In this document: positions 1-14,800 of the stretch, piece after piece | Layout: every line of letters begins with the position of its first letter | How positions within the stretch are numbered: the first letter of the stretch is position 1 | Assembly (NCBI GenBank): GCA_936440205.1 | Contig: OW387146.1 | Coordinates: forward strand, 29,636,458-29,700,457 | Direction of reading: 5' to 3' | Source: Lepidonotus clava | Lineage: Eukaryota > Annelida > Polychaeta > Phyllodocida > Polynoidae | DNA: 64,000 nucleotides | Notes under the pieces: model-generated | What the model saw: only the letters and a program-made list of their open reading frames with translations | Told to the model about the DNA's origin: nothing | Databases searched by the model: none | Translations under genes and position numbers: made by a program

Positions 1-2648
1 TGATAAAACATAGTTGTAGAATAGAAAAAAACTCTTCCTTTCAGATTTGTTAAATATGATGGCATTAAGATAATCAAATAAATTCCATGATAGATCCATC
101 CTCACGAGGATAGTACTCCACAGACATTTTGTATATATGCCTACATAGTACTTACTGCACAGACAGATTGTAGAAAACGAGACCCCTCGTGCTCGTTAAC
201 TAGTCTTCTAATTAGTCTTAGTGGTCGCCAGTGCAAGTACATGCACGTCTACCCGCTGGAACTGCCAGCACTGATCCAGTGACTACCGCTTGTCACTGAT
301 TCAATCTGAACATGGCCCAAGTTCCTACCAGCATTGATACAGTGACTACCCTTTGTCACTGAGTCAATCTGAACATGGCCCAAGTTCCTCCCTCTATCCG
401 TCGGCCTCACTCCTGGCCATAGAGGTTTCCCCAAAGGAACAAGTCGAACACACAGCTCTAGATCAACAGGTAGAATGATATCGCTTTATTGCTGTCACAC
501 ATATTTATACGATACAAGAAGGTGGGGGTGGAACCCACTCTAACCACAGTTCATGACGCTCCCTGGTCACCCCACCCTCCTCCGGAAACACGACTTTCCT
601 CGTCGGCCTTCAGCGTCCCGGATACCCCTTTCTTATATGAAATTTATGGGCAATAAACCTGCCGACAGTGCTCGGGAATTGTATGGGTTGTAAACCTGGG
701 TGTGGGGAAAGAGGGTGATGTCAGCGTCATCTCCGGTACACCCCCATCTCTGACTGGACACCTGTGGGGGGTTCTGGGAAGGGAAGTAGGTAGCTTCCGG
801 TCAAGCCCTTACCAATTTGGGGAGGTGGGAGGTGGGGGCAGTTCCTAGTAGGAGACAGGCCACACACCCTCCCAACCTACGTATCGGAAGTCAACCCACA
901 GATGGCCATGGATGGATGCACCCCTGCCCTAGTTACAGTCCACTGCTTCCCAAGCCCTGCTGTATATACATCAGCAGCCCAGTATAAACCTATATCGAGA
1001 TACAACTTCAGGTTTGATTATTATAACATAATCAATACATAATTAATAACATAGGAGTAGATACAAAGTTGTCACAACTTTACAAGATGTCTGCATGGTG
1101 GCTACTGTGCAGACAGGTAACTGGAGGGAAGTGGCATATCAACCAATCAGAAGGTTAGTACTGGTGCTGCCACCTAGTAGATTTGGGTGGAGTAACATGG
1201 AGTGGAGTGCACTTCAGCCAATCAGATTGCTGCATTCTGTGGATGCCTATCATTCAGTGTAACATAGGCCAACCTGTGTATACATTTGATGCTGACCTCT
1301 TAGAATTAAGCATAATGATTTGGCCTTTTTCTATCTAAATAAGAAATTATAAATCTAGACAAAGTTAGGATAAGGTTAGAGTTGCATTGCACTATTTATC
1401 AACACCTTGATAAGCTCTCCTAATGTATGGGTAGAAAGGGAAATATACATCAAAATAGTGTCATTCTAGCATATGTTCAATGGAGGCAAGTTTGGTCAGT
1501 TTTTAGGATATTTGCACACGGATCATATATATGATTTCCAACAGTTCCTTATATAAAGTCTAAAAACACCTTAAGCAGCTCAAAATATAATCATTTGTAG
1601 CATAACATAATGTCATCTTATACTCAATAAATTGGGTTGTCACGTTTTCAGCATACATTTTATGTCCTGACAAACTATGGATACTACATGAATTGATCAG
1701 TAGGGAGGAGGGGTCGTCAAATTTCCCTACAGACAAGGTAGTAAAAGGGTCGTTTTCTGTTTAATTATTCATTCTCTTCCTAGGATTGTTTTTGGAAATC
1801 CAAAACTAAAAATCAGAGAATGCGACCACACTACAAAATAGAGAACTTTGTACCAAAAATGAAAAAGAACACCAAAAGCTTTATAAGCTGCTGCTTGGGA
1901 AGAGTTGTGAAAGATTTATGCGTGACCAAGGTGCCGTTCTGCATGGCTGCCCAAGTCACTGTTGACCTGTCGTCATGCATGAGTGCCCCAACGATCCCTG
2001 TATAACGTCAAGGGGTATCCATTGGGCGATTACACTAACATTTTGGGCGTTCAAGTGACCAGAACTAGTCCAAAAGCACCACAAAAACCGTTTCCTTTCA
2101 GCGTTTCAACCAGAAGCAATATCAAAAAGTGGTCAATCGCTTGGGAATATCTAACCAAGATAGATTATTGGTCGCGTCAAGCCTCTGGTTTGTCGACGTA
2201 CATTACAGCAATAGTCTGATTATTGATCGGTAGCCAGGACAAGTCATACATAGATACACGATTAATAAAGAATTCATACTTTGACTGTGAACTAGTCTTG
2301 CACGTAGTCTGGGTTGAAAAACTAAAATAACACAACTTTAAATGACCTGTCTTTGGTGAGTATTACTGTGACTCTATTAAGATTTGATTAATTTCGGTGA
2401 ACTACCTTTACATTTGCCATTGACAATTCAGCCAATAAATGATCTAAGCCAGGGAGCGATCATAGACTGGATTAAAAAAAAAATAATCTGAGACCTTCAC
2501 AAGTCTGTCTATGACGCCAGAATACGAGTAGCACATTCCCATCCTCCGTTCCTACAGGTAAAGATGGCAAGTTCAAGCTTCCAAGGCGGGATAATTTGTG
2601 GAATATAATCAAATTATAGCATAAATCAGGCGGTCTAGCTTCTTTGTA
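1..2648. other. upstream flank of the receptor gene
   Basis: No supportable coding exon was found here. The stretch holds a two-copy 63-bp tandem repeat near 265-390, CA/G-rich sequence around 480-960, and AT-rich sequence from 1000 on. Two short open frames at 1820-2005 and 1983-2219 show no recognisable domain and no splice partners. The promoter and any 5' untranslated exon of the receptor probably lie between about 2300 and 2648, but I see no clear TATA box. An acceptor-like CTACAG at about 2553-2558 could begin a first coding exon that includes leader sequence. Confidence 0.4.
265..390. repeat. two-copy 63-bp tandem repeat
   Basis: The segment from CCAGCACTGATCCAGTGACT at 265 is repeated from 328 with a few substitutions (CCAGCATTGATACAGTGACT). 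Both copies end with AACATGGCCCAAGTTCCT. The array produces a repetitive but meaningless open frame on the minus strand. Confidence 0.8.
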
Positions 2649-2721
2649 ATGGCAGGAGAAAGGATATGTGTTTTCACGGCCGGTGCTGCTCTTATTGTGC
2701 TCGTTGTGCTTCTACCAAAGG
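2649..2721 (+). CDS. receptor exon 1: signal peptide
   Basis: The ATG begins a typical secretory leader: MAGERICV, then a hydrophobic core AALIVLVVLL. The exon ends at donor G|GTGAGT in phase 1. The next exon completes a Val codon and reads TGQATTRFYPFG, the start of the NIDO domain, so cleavage probably falls near the junction. Exon 2 lies 1041 bp downstream, past a TA microsatellite. Confidence 0.8.
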
Positions 2722-2851
2722 GTGAGTTACTCATGGGGTTTTACACTTCTATATGTAAACCATTTCATTGGATAGTATCGAAGTATATTTTGACACCACT
2801 AGATGTAAGACTTATATGACTTCAAAATTTATATAGTATATATATATATAG

Positions 2852-2886
<35 letters not shown>

Positions 2887-5800
2887 GATCGAATAATGAG
2901 GTAATTTAAAAAATATTATGTTAGTTCTGCTTTTGGTTGCGCTCTCTAACTGTTCTGATCAAAATAGTGCTGATACACCAAATTCAAATGTTATCCCTCG
3001 TAAATTCCAACTACAGTGTATCTAACTACAGTGTATCTAATTTCTTAAAACAAGAATCCTTAATTTAACTGTTTAGTTCTATAATTGAATATATGACATA
3101 ACGTGACTTTGTCTTGTTACCATACTGTGAAAACAGTTACAAGGAATAGGGTAAACATCTAAAGATGTTTGTAGTCTATAACTTAAAAGTAAAAATTACA
3201 TTCAATCATGAACTAACATAGCAAAGAGATGCATATATCCCTACCATATATTCTCAAGCTATAGAAATTAGTTTCTTATGCAGACACCTTTGTTGTAGGA
3301 AGTTGACTTCATAGATCTGATAGATTTGTTTCAAAAAGCTAATGTACTGCAAATTTACAGCAAAATGTGCTGGAACCTTTGCTGCTAGCAAATTTGGCTG
3401 TGAACTACAGTCCTCTGATGGTGTATGTTTTCAGCACATCAACATCTACAGTTATATCTCAGGGATGTAAGTTGGGTACTGTGAAAAAGTCGGAATTGGC
3501 AGTAAGAAAATCTGATTGTGTCCTAAAATGTTATAAAATGTGCTCTAAACATCAAAATTTGAAACTGATTTTGGGTGGTGCTGGAGGAGGAAAACCGGAA
3601 ATCTGGCGAAAATCGGAAAACTTACATCCCTGAATCTTCTGTAAACTTATCATATATATAGTCCTCTGTAAATTTACAGCAAGAACTTTTGCTTCTAACC
3701 GCTTTTGCTGTAAACTTAGAGCATTTCCTTCTAACAGTATGTTTAATGTTAAACTGTCACAGTTACGGGCCAGGCCACTACTCGGTTCTACCCGTTCGGG
3801 TATGAGGCGGGGGACGATAATCTGACGTACGCCGGCGGGGGTCAGGACCTCGTCACCCTCAACCTAAGCTTCGGTTTTAACTGGTTTGGGGACCAAACCA
3901 ACACCCAGCCGATGGTAAGACCTGCGCTGCTCATTGCCTTCTGGTTTGCTAATGATTTGGACCGTGCTAAGCCCAAAAATCCAAAAGAGGTTCCTGAAAA
4001 TGTAAGGGGGTTTCAAATAAATCTGTGGGGGTTTCAGCTGACAATTCTGGCCAAATTGTCCACGTTTCTTTCACAATGTAAGTTTAGGATCTGGCGGTCG
4101 ATTTGCTAATAAATTCAGCAATCTAGAGATTTGAGATATTCAAATGGATGGATTTTTATCTATTGAGCCGTCTATAGGTTATAAACAATTGATTTTGGAA
4201 CCATTTCCAACTGTCTAGACGTTTAGTACTTGAAAACATGGTATCTTTATCTGTCATCTTGACCCTTGGGTTTCTGCATTGACTTCAAATGCAAATATCT
4301 GAGTGCCCTGACCATGTCCACCACCCATGTCCTTTTGTCATTTTAGAAGATGCAATAGAAATAATTCCATCCTATTGATATTTCAAGATGGCTCATCTTC
4401 CCGATTTCACAGTTATGCCTCAGAAGTGCCTCATACTAAATTTGGTGTTTTTATTCGCTCTGTAACGATTAATGAAAAAAGAACCTACTATTGTAACAAA
4501 GTCTATTAATTTTATGAACATGTTTACAGGTTATTCCTTGCATTCTATATGTATCACGTATCAAATTGAGTGATGGTCAAGGCGTTTCTGGCTTTAATGT
4601 TATTAACTTAAAACCATTACTGTTACATTCTCTAATTGTGTACAAAGGCGCTACAGGTAATTTCGTCTTGATCCACAATGTATTTACATGTTATATTCGT
4701 AAACACTTAGATTTATATTACTGGAAATTTCAGCACTTTAAACTAAATATGAATAGATGAAATCATCAATAATGATGATTATCATTATTTCCATCTAAAC
4801 CGATTATGTTCCGGTTATATCATTTCTCTTTTCTTTTCTCTTTTATGAAATTTTAACTTAGCTTTTATCGTCATAATTATTATAGATCTTTATTTCGCTT
4901 CATTTCTTAGTCTTTTTATATTATCGATTGCTTAATAGTACTCTATCGTTGTATACCTGTGCCTGACAAATTCAAAGAGATTATAAATTCCTTTGCATTT
5001 GAAACATTCTCCTAACAGCAAATAATGACCGCGCCACTGTTCTGTACCATAGCTATTGATATTATTATAGATGTTTTATGTATCCTATGTTCCCTATTAG
5101 GCCTCATAGTATTAATTAAACAATGTTAGAATGAATAAGAATAAAAAAGAAAATAGAAGGCTTCTACATAATATTCTTATCTTTTTTGGTATTATATCCA
5201 TTTTATATGAAATAATTTGGTAAAGAACAAAGTAAGCTTGAAAAGGTCTTTCCATTAAGCAAACACGCTTTAATGGGGTGGGGGTGGGGGGCTTGGAAAA
5301 CATGTGGATGTTCATTAGTTATAGTGTTTAAAGTGGGAGTTAATAAATATGTTATTTAGTTCACTTTACGAGAATCAATTGAGTTCGTCATTCATTACTG
5401 GCCAAGAGGCAGAGGTACTTCTCTGTTCGGGTAGTTTAAATCCAAATGCAGACACTCGCTTTGCAGAGAGTCAAATTGTATTAACCCAGCAACAGGTAGG
5501 AGATACTTGTTGTCATAACAAGTTACAGAGGAAGATCAAGAGTCAGTGCTCTAGTGTGGGGGAGGGGGAGGGGCAAAAGCTGATCCTCCTTATGATTGGT
5601 TGGTTATTGGTGTTAAATGCTGTATCATCATCTATACTATGTTTATATCATAGCGAGAAGGTTTTAGACAATTCTGATGATTGCATCTATAAATTGATCA
5701 CATGACTATCTGTGAGGAGGTAGAGACCATACCCTAACACTTTTACCGAGGCAGGTGTTCTTTAATCTGCATGGTCCAATAGGCTGGGCCCTACACACAA

Positions 5801-8800
5801 CAGCCAGTGGCCCTCTAGGGGCCTTTGATATCCCTGTCGTTGGCCCAGGGGTGAAGTAGCCTCGGACCTGGCCCGCCAGCATGCATGGAGATCGCGCGAA
5901 CGACTTCAACACCCTCGCGCCCCCCCTATTATTGTTAGATGGGATATACCAAAGTGTTGTATCAGCTAAGGTGGATGTGTTACCTTAGTCATGGAGATGA
6001 TCCTTCTGATGTCCCAATCAAACGGGTTTCTGGGCCAAAGTGACGTAGATTATCCTGCAGCAGATTACCAAATCAAATGGGTTTCTGGGGCAAAGGCTGT
6101 GGGGGGTTTTAGACAATTCTGATGATTGCATCTATAAATTGATCACATGACTATCTGTGAGGAGGTAGAGACCATACCCTAACACTTTTACCGAGGCAGG
6201 TGTTCTTTAATCTGCATGGTCCAATAGGCTGGGCCCTACACACAACAGCCAGTGGCCCTCTAGGGGCCTTTGATATCCCTGTCGTTGGCCCAGGGGTGAA
6301 GTAGCCTCGGACCTGGCCCGCCAGCATGCATGGAGATCGCGCGAATGACTTCAACACCCTCGCGCCCCCCCTATTATTGTTAGATGGGATATACCAAAGT
6401 GTTGTATCAGCTAAGGTGGATGTGTTACCTTAGTCATGGAGATGATCCTTCTGATGTCCCAATCAAACGGGTTTCTGGGCCAAAGTGACGTAGATTATCC
6501 TGCAGCAGATTACCAAATCAAATGGGTTTCTGGGGCAAAGGCGGTGGGGGGGGGGGGGGTGTCACCTACAAAAGGTTCACCAAGTATTCATATATATATA
6601 TTCACATGCCTTATTAGGGTTTTCTGGGAGGTTTTCTATCATTCTTTTTACTATTTTATGTTATTATTATTTTTATAATGTATATAATTATAATAGGAAT
6701 TTGAATGAATATTATTCTAATTTAATTAACTGCGCTGATAACAGTACAAAGAATTGAAATAACTAGCCTGGAAATGACTGTTGTTTCAGGTTGACATTAT
6801 CATCATTTACTTTCATATTTCTATTTGAAAAGCACGATGTAAATTGTGAAAGAGTTTTGATTCAATTAAACAAATCAGTTTAGTTGCTAATGACAGTTCC
6901 CTTTCTCTGGGCCCCTATTTCCAACATTTTGGATGCTTTCATTAAGTCAATTGACCCCACAAAATGCACGTTTATTTCTAAACTAATTTCAAAATAAATT
7001 GATTCAACCTACTATCAAGGTACAACCTCCTTTGTCATTATTCTAATAATTTAAAGCGTCCATGCATTGGCAATTGACATTATCTAATTCTCAGTATTTC
7101 AGCTGTTTTATCGGTTTCTGTCTACAGATCAGTAAACATGGCCAAGTGTCCTTTGACCCAGGCTGGACCCGGCTACCCTCTCCTAATGTCGACCTATCGA
7201 CATCCGGCGCAGGAACTCTGGTGGCCATCTTGGCCGACAACTTCCCTTCCTTCAACCGCGGAGAGGTGTACTTCCGGGAGTCGACCTCGGCAGACGACAT
7301 TGAGCGCGCCAACAATGACGTACACAACGTTTCCCGCAGCCTGCTGTCCGCCGTCATTGACAAGGTCGTGGTCGTCACGTGGAACGATACCGGCCCTTCC
7401 AATGACACAAAGGTAAGGGCACCGCTGTAATATGGGTATTTTTTTTCTAAGCTTTTATGATACATTTCTAAAATATTTACTAATTATAAAGAGTATACTA
7501 ATGTATGTCTATCCTTCATCACCCTTAAATTTTTATCACCAAATTAGGCCTATACTTGGACGCTGGTATAATGATTAGGGAGATCGGAGATACGTTAAGA
7601 GATGGATTGTGGTATCTGAAACTCCCTAATATGTTTTGATATATATAGCAGTAAAGTCAGCAACGGATCCAGGAATTTTGAAAAGGGGGGACGCACTTAT
7701 TAAAGGTAAATATGGGTATTCACTGCAGCGCCACCTGGTGTAAATATTTGTTCAATGCTCAAATTCTTTAGAATTTCAACACAATGTTATCTAACCATCA
7801 TAAATTCAAAATGTATACAAGTATTTACTCAAAACGTATATTACTGTACATTTTTTAAACATAAATAGGTTATTTGAGGGTGTTTTAGGATCAATTTTTG
7901 GTATTTTCAGGAATAAGTTTTGATTTTTGACGGTGACCCCATGTTTTCTTGATCTTAAAATGTTAACTGTGGTCCTGTCCAAACATTTGGAGCTTTTAAA
8001 GTAAAAATTATGGATATTTATTTCTAAATGGCCAAAAATGTCATTTTCCCCATAGAACCCAATGGTAAACAGATAATTTTACACATGCAATTATCTCAGA
8101 AATGGATATGGTGACATATGGTTCCTAGTAGTCCCTATCCATCCAGCTAACATCTCTGTGAGTTTGGGAATTTTTTTTATGGTTTTTACAAAATCATGCC
8201 CAATACCCATATTTACCTTTAAAAAGGGTCCCAGCTACCCCTCCAAGGTCGTGAGTTTTATATTTAAAATCGAAATTTGGTTTAAAAAAAAAAATCCATC
8301 CCTGAAAGTGATAAAATAACGTTAGACTTCTGTCCTTTGTTCAGGAACCTGTAATTTCGTTGTTATTTGATATATTAGTTGGTATCATTTGAAAGCATAA
8401 ACATCCTCTCAGATGTTGAGTTCCCGCAGGGAGCATCCTTTCCCATTTGGGTTACAAACGTCTTGTAATCCGCTGAGAGCTTCTACATATTCAATTTACA
8501 GCCCCCGTTGATATTGAATAACATGGACTAATCTGCTAATAGTTCTTACTTTTCAAAGTGTTAATCTTGGCAATTCAAAATCAATAATTATCCTTTTCAG
8601 GGTAACACCTTTCAACTGGTCTTCATGCAGACAAACGACAATTTTCACAGCTACACCATGTTTCTCTATTGGAGAATTGACCTCGAACCCGATATGAAGG
8701 TCAGAAATAATTACCTATGCAATATACTCTTCATGTTTGATTTGTATACTATAGTTAGGCCTACCACTACGAACTGTAACATCCTCACATATCTATTAGG

Positions 8801-11800
8801 TAATGAGTGATACTGACGTAGCAAACATCAGCTCCGAGAGACTTTCAGAAAAGTCAAACGTATTAAAAGGTGTCAAATTCCAAAAATATGCAAGCAAAGC
8901 TGTGCGCTTCCTACCATTGTGAGCTTTTCAAACATAATTTCATAAGGCGGAACCTTTGCCTCATAATATATTTTTTCAAACGTAAACAAAAGATGCCTAA
9001 TATTTGATGGTCTAGGAGCCTTCATTCAAGTTTATACGCACTAAGGGGGCGTCTAAAATTTTAGGAAATGTGTGTACATTCCTGTGCAAATCCAGTGCGT
9101 ACTTCAGCCACAGGAGGATGTTGGGTAGAAAATGGACGAAAACAAGTTTATCACCCGCACTGCCGAGGCCGTAGTGCATAGGGACAGGCTTTATCACCCG
9201 CACGGCCGCCGAGCGGTGCATATATGTGGAGGGGCGTACAGGCAGGCTGTACTTACTGCTCCTTGTTTCCAGGATTCTCAACCCATTTATATAGAAGACC
9301 CTTAGGGGTCGTTCTCGGGGTGCCGGACGAACATCTGGGGTGCTGGACGGCCATTGGGCTTCGCCCTTGGGCCATCTGGCACCCCGGTGGTTCGTCCTGC
9401 ACCTCGAGGACGACCCCTAAGGGTTTCTTAAATTATTGTATGTACTTAATGTAAGGCCTTCTTGGCAAATACTGCATCTGATGTTGCGTGCAGGCTGGAC
9501 TGCGGGACGACACCAACTGGTACAGCTTCTCCACCCTGGAGGGCGTGGCCTCCGACTCCAACGTCGCCCGACCTGGAGTCTGGTTCTTCAGAACCTCCAT
9601 CAACACTGCAGCCATAAAACCCCCAGGTAACAAGTACTAGTTCATTACCTCACCTCACCCAGGTATGGCTGGGTTATCACCGTACCATCATCAGGTGCAG
9701 CTGGTTCATTACCTCACCTCACCCAGGTATGGCTTGTTTATCACCTTACCACCTGAGGTAACAAGTTCATGACCTCACCTCACCTAGGTATGGCTGGCTT
9801 AGTATCACCTGGGTATGACATATTAGCTTTGTATCGCCCGGGTATATGACGTCACGAAATCCACATCGCCTGGTGATGACGTCACATGTCAACAAAACGT
9901 CAACAAATGTAAACAACTATGTATAACAAACGCATAATAAACACATAATTTCGGTCAAAACTGCATGATTAGCAAACAAATATGTAAGAGGAGGTGAAAT
10001 AAAAACAATACTGACCTTGGTCGTGATCCCACGTGCCGTATTTCGTCGAGGGGTGTTGTTCGCCCAGAGACCGTTAGAGGGCCGCAAGCGAATAACGCCC
10101 CTTGATGAAATACGGCATGTGTGATCATGCCCCGGTCAGTATCTGCTTATTACCACCCCAAGGTAACAAGTTCATTACCTCACTTCACCCAGGTTTGGCT
10201 GGTTTATCACCTTACCACCCTCAGTTATAACAGGGTCATTACTTTGCCCCACCTAATTTTGGCCGTTTTAGCACCATACCACCCCTATAGGAAACCAGTT
10301 TATTGCTGTAAGACATAAAACAGACTCAGGTACCAGACAACTGGTTTATCATCACCCTCACTACTTGTAAAGCAGTCATTTTCCACATATTGAGGTTAGA
10401 GGTCAGAGTTAGCTGTCGATCCATGACGATTCCATTCGGATATTGATACATATACAGCCAACCTCAAATGCCCTCATAGTAACCATACCCCACCCAGCAT
10501 GTAACCGGTTCATCAGCATACCTCCCTAATGTACCTGATTAAGGTCCATGATTATTCAAAATAACTGTTTCAATTCTGATAATCAATCAGTATAATTATG
10601 CATTATTGAAACGTGTGTTTCAGGGGCGTAGCCAGCCCTGGAATTAAAGGGGTTCCATGTAATATTGAGGGAATAACGGTAATTTAATTAAAGGGGGTTC
10701 CAACTTCGAATTTTCACAATTTCTCCTATAATTACCTTATATTTTGGAAAATCAAAGGGGATTCAAGACACCCAGGAACCACCCCTGCCTACGCTACTGT
10801 GATATGTATATGAATATTTGATATGATTCGGTGCTAAAATCGGCCGATGATTTCGTAGAATCGTCCGATTTCAGCGCCAGCTGGTCGGTTACCTTGGTCA
10901 AAATCGCCTTGTGGATACATGGCATTCTGGGATCGCATTGAGGGAATGCGTTCTACAAAATATTTTATAAGGGTGGGCCATGTAAACCAATTTTTTTTCT
11001 GTTCACCTAGAGGAGAGTCACCTAGGCCACGTCACCACCCACTTAATCTTCATTTACCCTTGACGTTTCAGTGGACGCTCCGTGGGGGCTGTGGGAGCCG
11101 TGGTCGCCATGTACGGTGACGTGCGGCGGGGGCACCCAGGCCCGTAACCGTACGTGTCTGACGGGGCTCCGGGAGCGGGACGGGCAGACGGAGTGTGAGG
11201 GCACCTCCGCCCTGGTCCAGACGGACACACGCACCTGTGGAAACGACACCTGCCCAGGTAGGTGGGGCTTTCAGGTGTATTAGAGAATTAACTAGGCACT
11301 TGTGGTGGTGAGAGCTATTAGGTCTCAATTTGAAATTCTATCTGCTGTCACTTTGTTCTTTACCTGCTCCGTGTTCACAGACCCCATTCTAAGATAATTA
11401 ACCTCTTATGGCATAAAGTACATTGGTATAAATGAGAAGCTGAAATCTTTAACAAGAATAATTATTTTTGCTTAACCCTTTTAGACCCCGATCCGGCCAT
11501 GGCTGCCCGGGGGTGTATTCCCCGATCCGGCCATAGCCGCTCGGAAAAACTGACATTTTTCCATATTTTTTCCAAAATAGAACACTAGTTTTCAACGTAC
11601 AGAAATGGCAAATACATCGTTTAAAAGTTTACCTAATTCCCTATTAGGCCTACTGGTAATCCCTAGGGTCTAAATTGATTTTACACAGGTTAAGCTCATG
11701 ATTTACTTAGCTTTGAATAACAGATAACAAGTATGTGTGACATAAACAGGGATATCTTGAATCCTTTTTTAAATCTACTAGTAACATCCTTGAACATACG

Positions 11801-14800
11801 ATACATGACATTCATATCTAGATTCTGTCATTATTATTTGTCCCTAGAATAGCCAGAAAATAACAAATGATAATAAATTATCACCACGCTCCCTTTAAAA
11901 GGACGGAAAAACTATCAAAAATGGAAACACATTGAAAACTTTATTTCACATTGCCTCAGTCATACAAAGATGCCACCTCCGTTCTTCCATTTTACTAGTT
12001 TTTTTGATGTAACAATTATTGTCAACTCTATCTCCATGTGTGCGGCAGACCCCTGGAACCCGTGGGGGGAGTGGTCGGAGTGCCCCGTGACCTGTGGAGG
12101 GGGCACACAGAGGCGGAACAGGACGTGTGACACCACGTGTGACGGCTACTCGGCCAACTTCAGGCCCTGCAACCAGGTGAGGTCATTGAGACGCTCTGAA
12201 GGCATATCTCCACTAGGCCAATATCATACTGGATCCCCACACGGCGATTATTTTCTCTTGGTCGTCAACGACGAAGCTGAAGATCACTTGCGCCATATTG
12301 GCAGGCGATTAGACACACCAATCATTGACGACTAGAGTGAAAATTTCAGTCATTTCCGATATTTTTGTTGACGATTAGCTGTAAATGGTCGACGACAAGT
12401 TTTTCATCGTCAGGCTCCCCTTTAATGGACCAACGAATGCTTAGTCATTAATGATGAAGTGAAACTCGGCGTCCTGTGGGGATGCGGCACAACTACGACG
12501 ATTAGTGGGTTAGTTGGCCGACCTAGGTGACGAATTGTGGGACGAATTGCAGACCTGTGTTGTTGTATTCGGGTATTGTCTATACCTGATGGCTAAACCC
12601 TTAAAACAACAGTCATTGCCTGATCACAGATTAGGCACTGTGCACACAGCCTAACAGGGGTCCCTCAGAGGGAAGGGGGGAGGGTAAAGTTTAGGCTACC
12701 TATGCATAACTTAATTCTTATCATTCAATTTTATCATAAAGTTCTTAAAGAGACGAAGGTTCAATACTGTAGCAATTGAGATAGAACGATTATGAAGCTG
12801 TTGAGACATTTTTTGCTCTGCAGCAGTTTTTTTTTCTTTTGTATCCTTTTAGTGATGGAGAGGTCTAACATTTACTTGTCCCGAGTAGTCTGAATTGGGG
12901 ACAGTGGCTGCCCCCATAGTACTACCAGGGACGGATACAGGATTTTCAAAAGGTGGGGGAAGCGGGAGGGTAGCAAATAGGCTTAGCACTAAACCAGTGT
13001 ACAGGCGCGCACAGGCGCGCAACATTCCCCCCCTCTTTTTGCATGTAGTTTATGGGTCCACCAAAATGAGGGAGGGGGGGGGGGGGCAGGAGCCCCTGGA
13101 GCTCCATGCCCCCCGAATCCGCCTCTGTACAACTCACTACAAGCTTATGACAACTCTAGACTGTATGTCCAAGTCCGCTAGGTGTTCAAACTAATATGTT
13201 AGACGTAAGTAGGTCATGAAAGGAATTATGACAACTCATGCCCTGTGCCCTCCTGTTGGCCCCTTACAGAGGGCGTGCCCGGAGGACGGCGCCTGGAGTG
13301 AGTGGCACCTCTGGTCGCCCTGCAGCGTCTCCTGCGGCCCCGGGTCACGTGTCCGCATCAGGTCATGTGACGGCCAGACCCCAGGGGGCGCCACCTGCGC
13401 CGGAAGTAGCAGTGACGAGGACGCATGCGTGGGACTGGTCAACCCCTGCCCAGGTAGATGGAGGTTTTATGGATTTAACTTTGGGTTTATTATCCTTGTA
13501 ATTACTATAGGTATAATGTTTTTGATGATATTGTGATTTTACTATATTGAATCAAATCCTTCTGTAAACTTATCCACAATCGATATTCAGTACAAATCTT
13601 ATTAAGCCTCACCCTTTTCAGGCTGAGCAATCTTTATCAAAAGGCGAAGTAGGCCTATAAATGCATGCAGAGAATACACTCTAATGGTACCTGAGACATA
13701 ATCCCATCTCCATGTACTACTCACATTTTGGGGAAAATGGTAACTTTTAAGGTTAGTGAGATCTCTTATGTGCGTGCATGTATATATTTTTGTCCTAACA
13801 TGTCTAACATGTTACCTGGTAAATTTGTAAGCTCTCGCGTAGGTACTGACCGTTTTAACATAATTATTAGGATAATTTGTCTCAAGTCGAAAGAACATAT
13901 CGCAATCATACATGCTCTACAACCACACTTGAAAAGCACGTATTCATACACCCTCTGTTCCTCTTAGTTGACGGCGGCTGGTCTACCTGGGGGTCGTGGA
14001 CGGGCTGTCCCGTGACGTGTGGAGGGGGCGTCAGGCTCCGAACCCGCACCTGTGACAACCCGGTGCCGGACCTGGTGGGCGAGCCGTGCCACGGGCCGGA
14101 CGAGGAGGCCGAGAGCTGCGGCCTGCAGCCCTGTCCTGGTACGTACATGTATGCACTGTCTGGTGGGTGAGCTGTGTCACGGGCCGGACGAGGAGGCCGA
14201 GAGCTGCGGCCTGCAGCCTGCAGCCCTGTCCTGGTACGTACATGTATGCACTGTCTGGTGGGTGAGCTGTGTCACGGGCCGGACGAGGAGGCCGAGAGCT
14301 GCGGCCTGCAGCCCTGTCCTGGTACGTACATGTATGCACTGTCTGGTGGGTGAGCCGTGCCACGGGCCGGACGAGGAGGCCGAGAGCTGCGGCCTACAGC
14401 CCTGCCCCGGTACGTACAGTAAGGAGTATTAACTGGTTCATGTATGCACTGTCTGGTGGGTGAGCCGTGCCACGGGCAGGACGATGAGGCCGAGAGCTGC
14501 AGCCTGCAGCCCTGTCCAGGTACGTACAGTAGGGAGTATTAACTGGTTCATGTATGCACTGTCTGGTGGGTGAGCCGTGCCACGGGCCGGACGATGAGGC
14601 CGAGAGCTGCGGCCTGCAGCCCTGTCCCGGTACGTACAGTAGGGAGTATTAACTGGTTTATGTATGCACTGTCTGATGGGCGGGAAGTATCTTGCCATGA
14701 AAAGTTTGAGGAATAGTTAAAGCCCTGTCTTGGTAGGTACAGGTCAGATGATCTTTTTTTTCTCTTTTATTCATGCTCGTGAGCGGTAAGCAATTGGCAG

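Noticed and set aside
480-960. On the minus strand, TATAAATA followed closely by AATAAA near 485-510, like the promoter/polyA core of an LTR.
   Set aside because: I could not find a TG...CA pair of ends, a primer-binding site, a second LTR or a flanking duplication. At most a fragment of a solo LTR.
1820-2219. Two overlapping open frames upstream of the receptor.
   Set aside because: No recognisable protein features and no splice sites linking them to anything.
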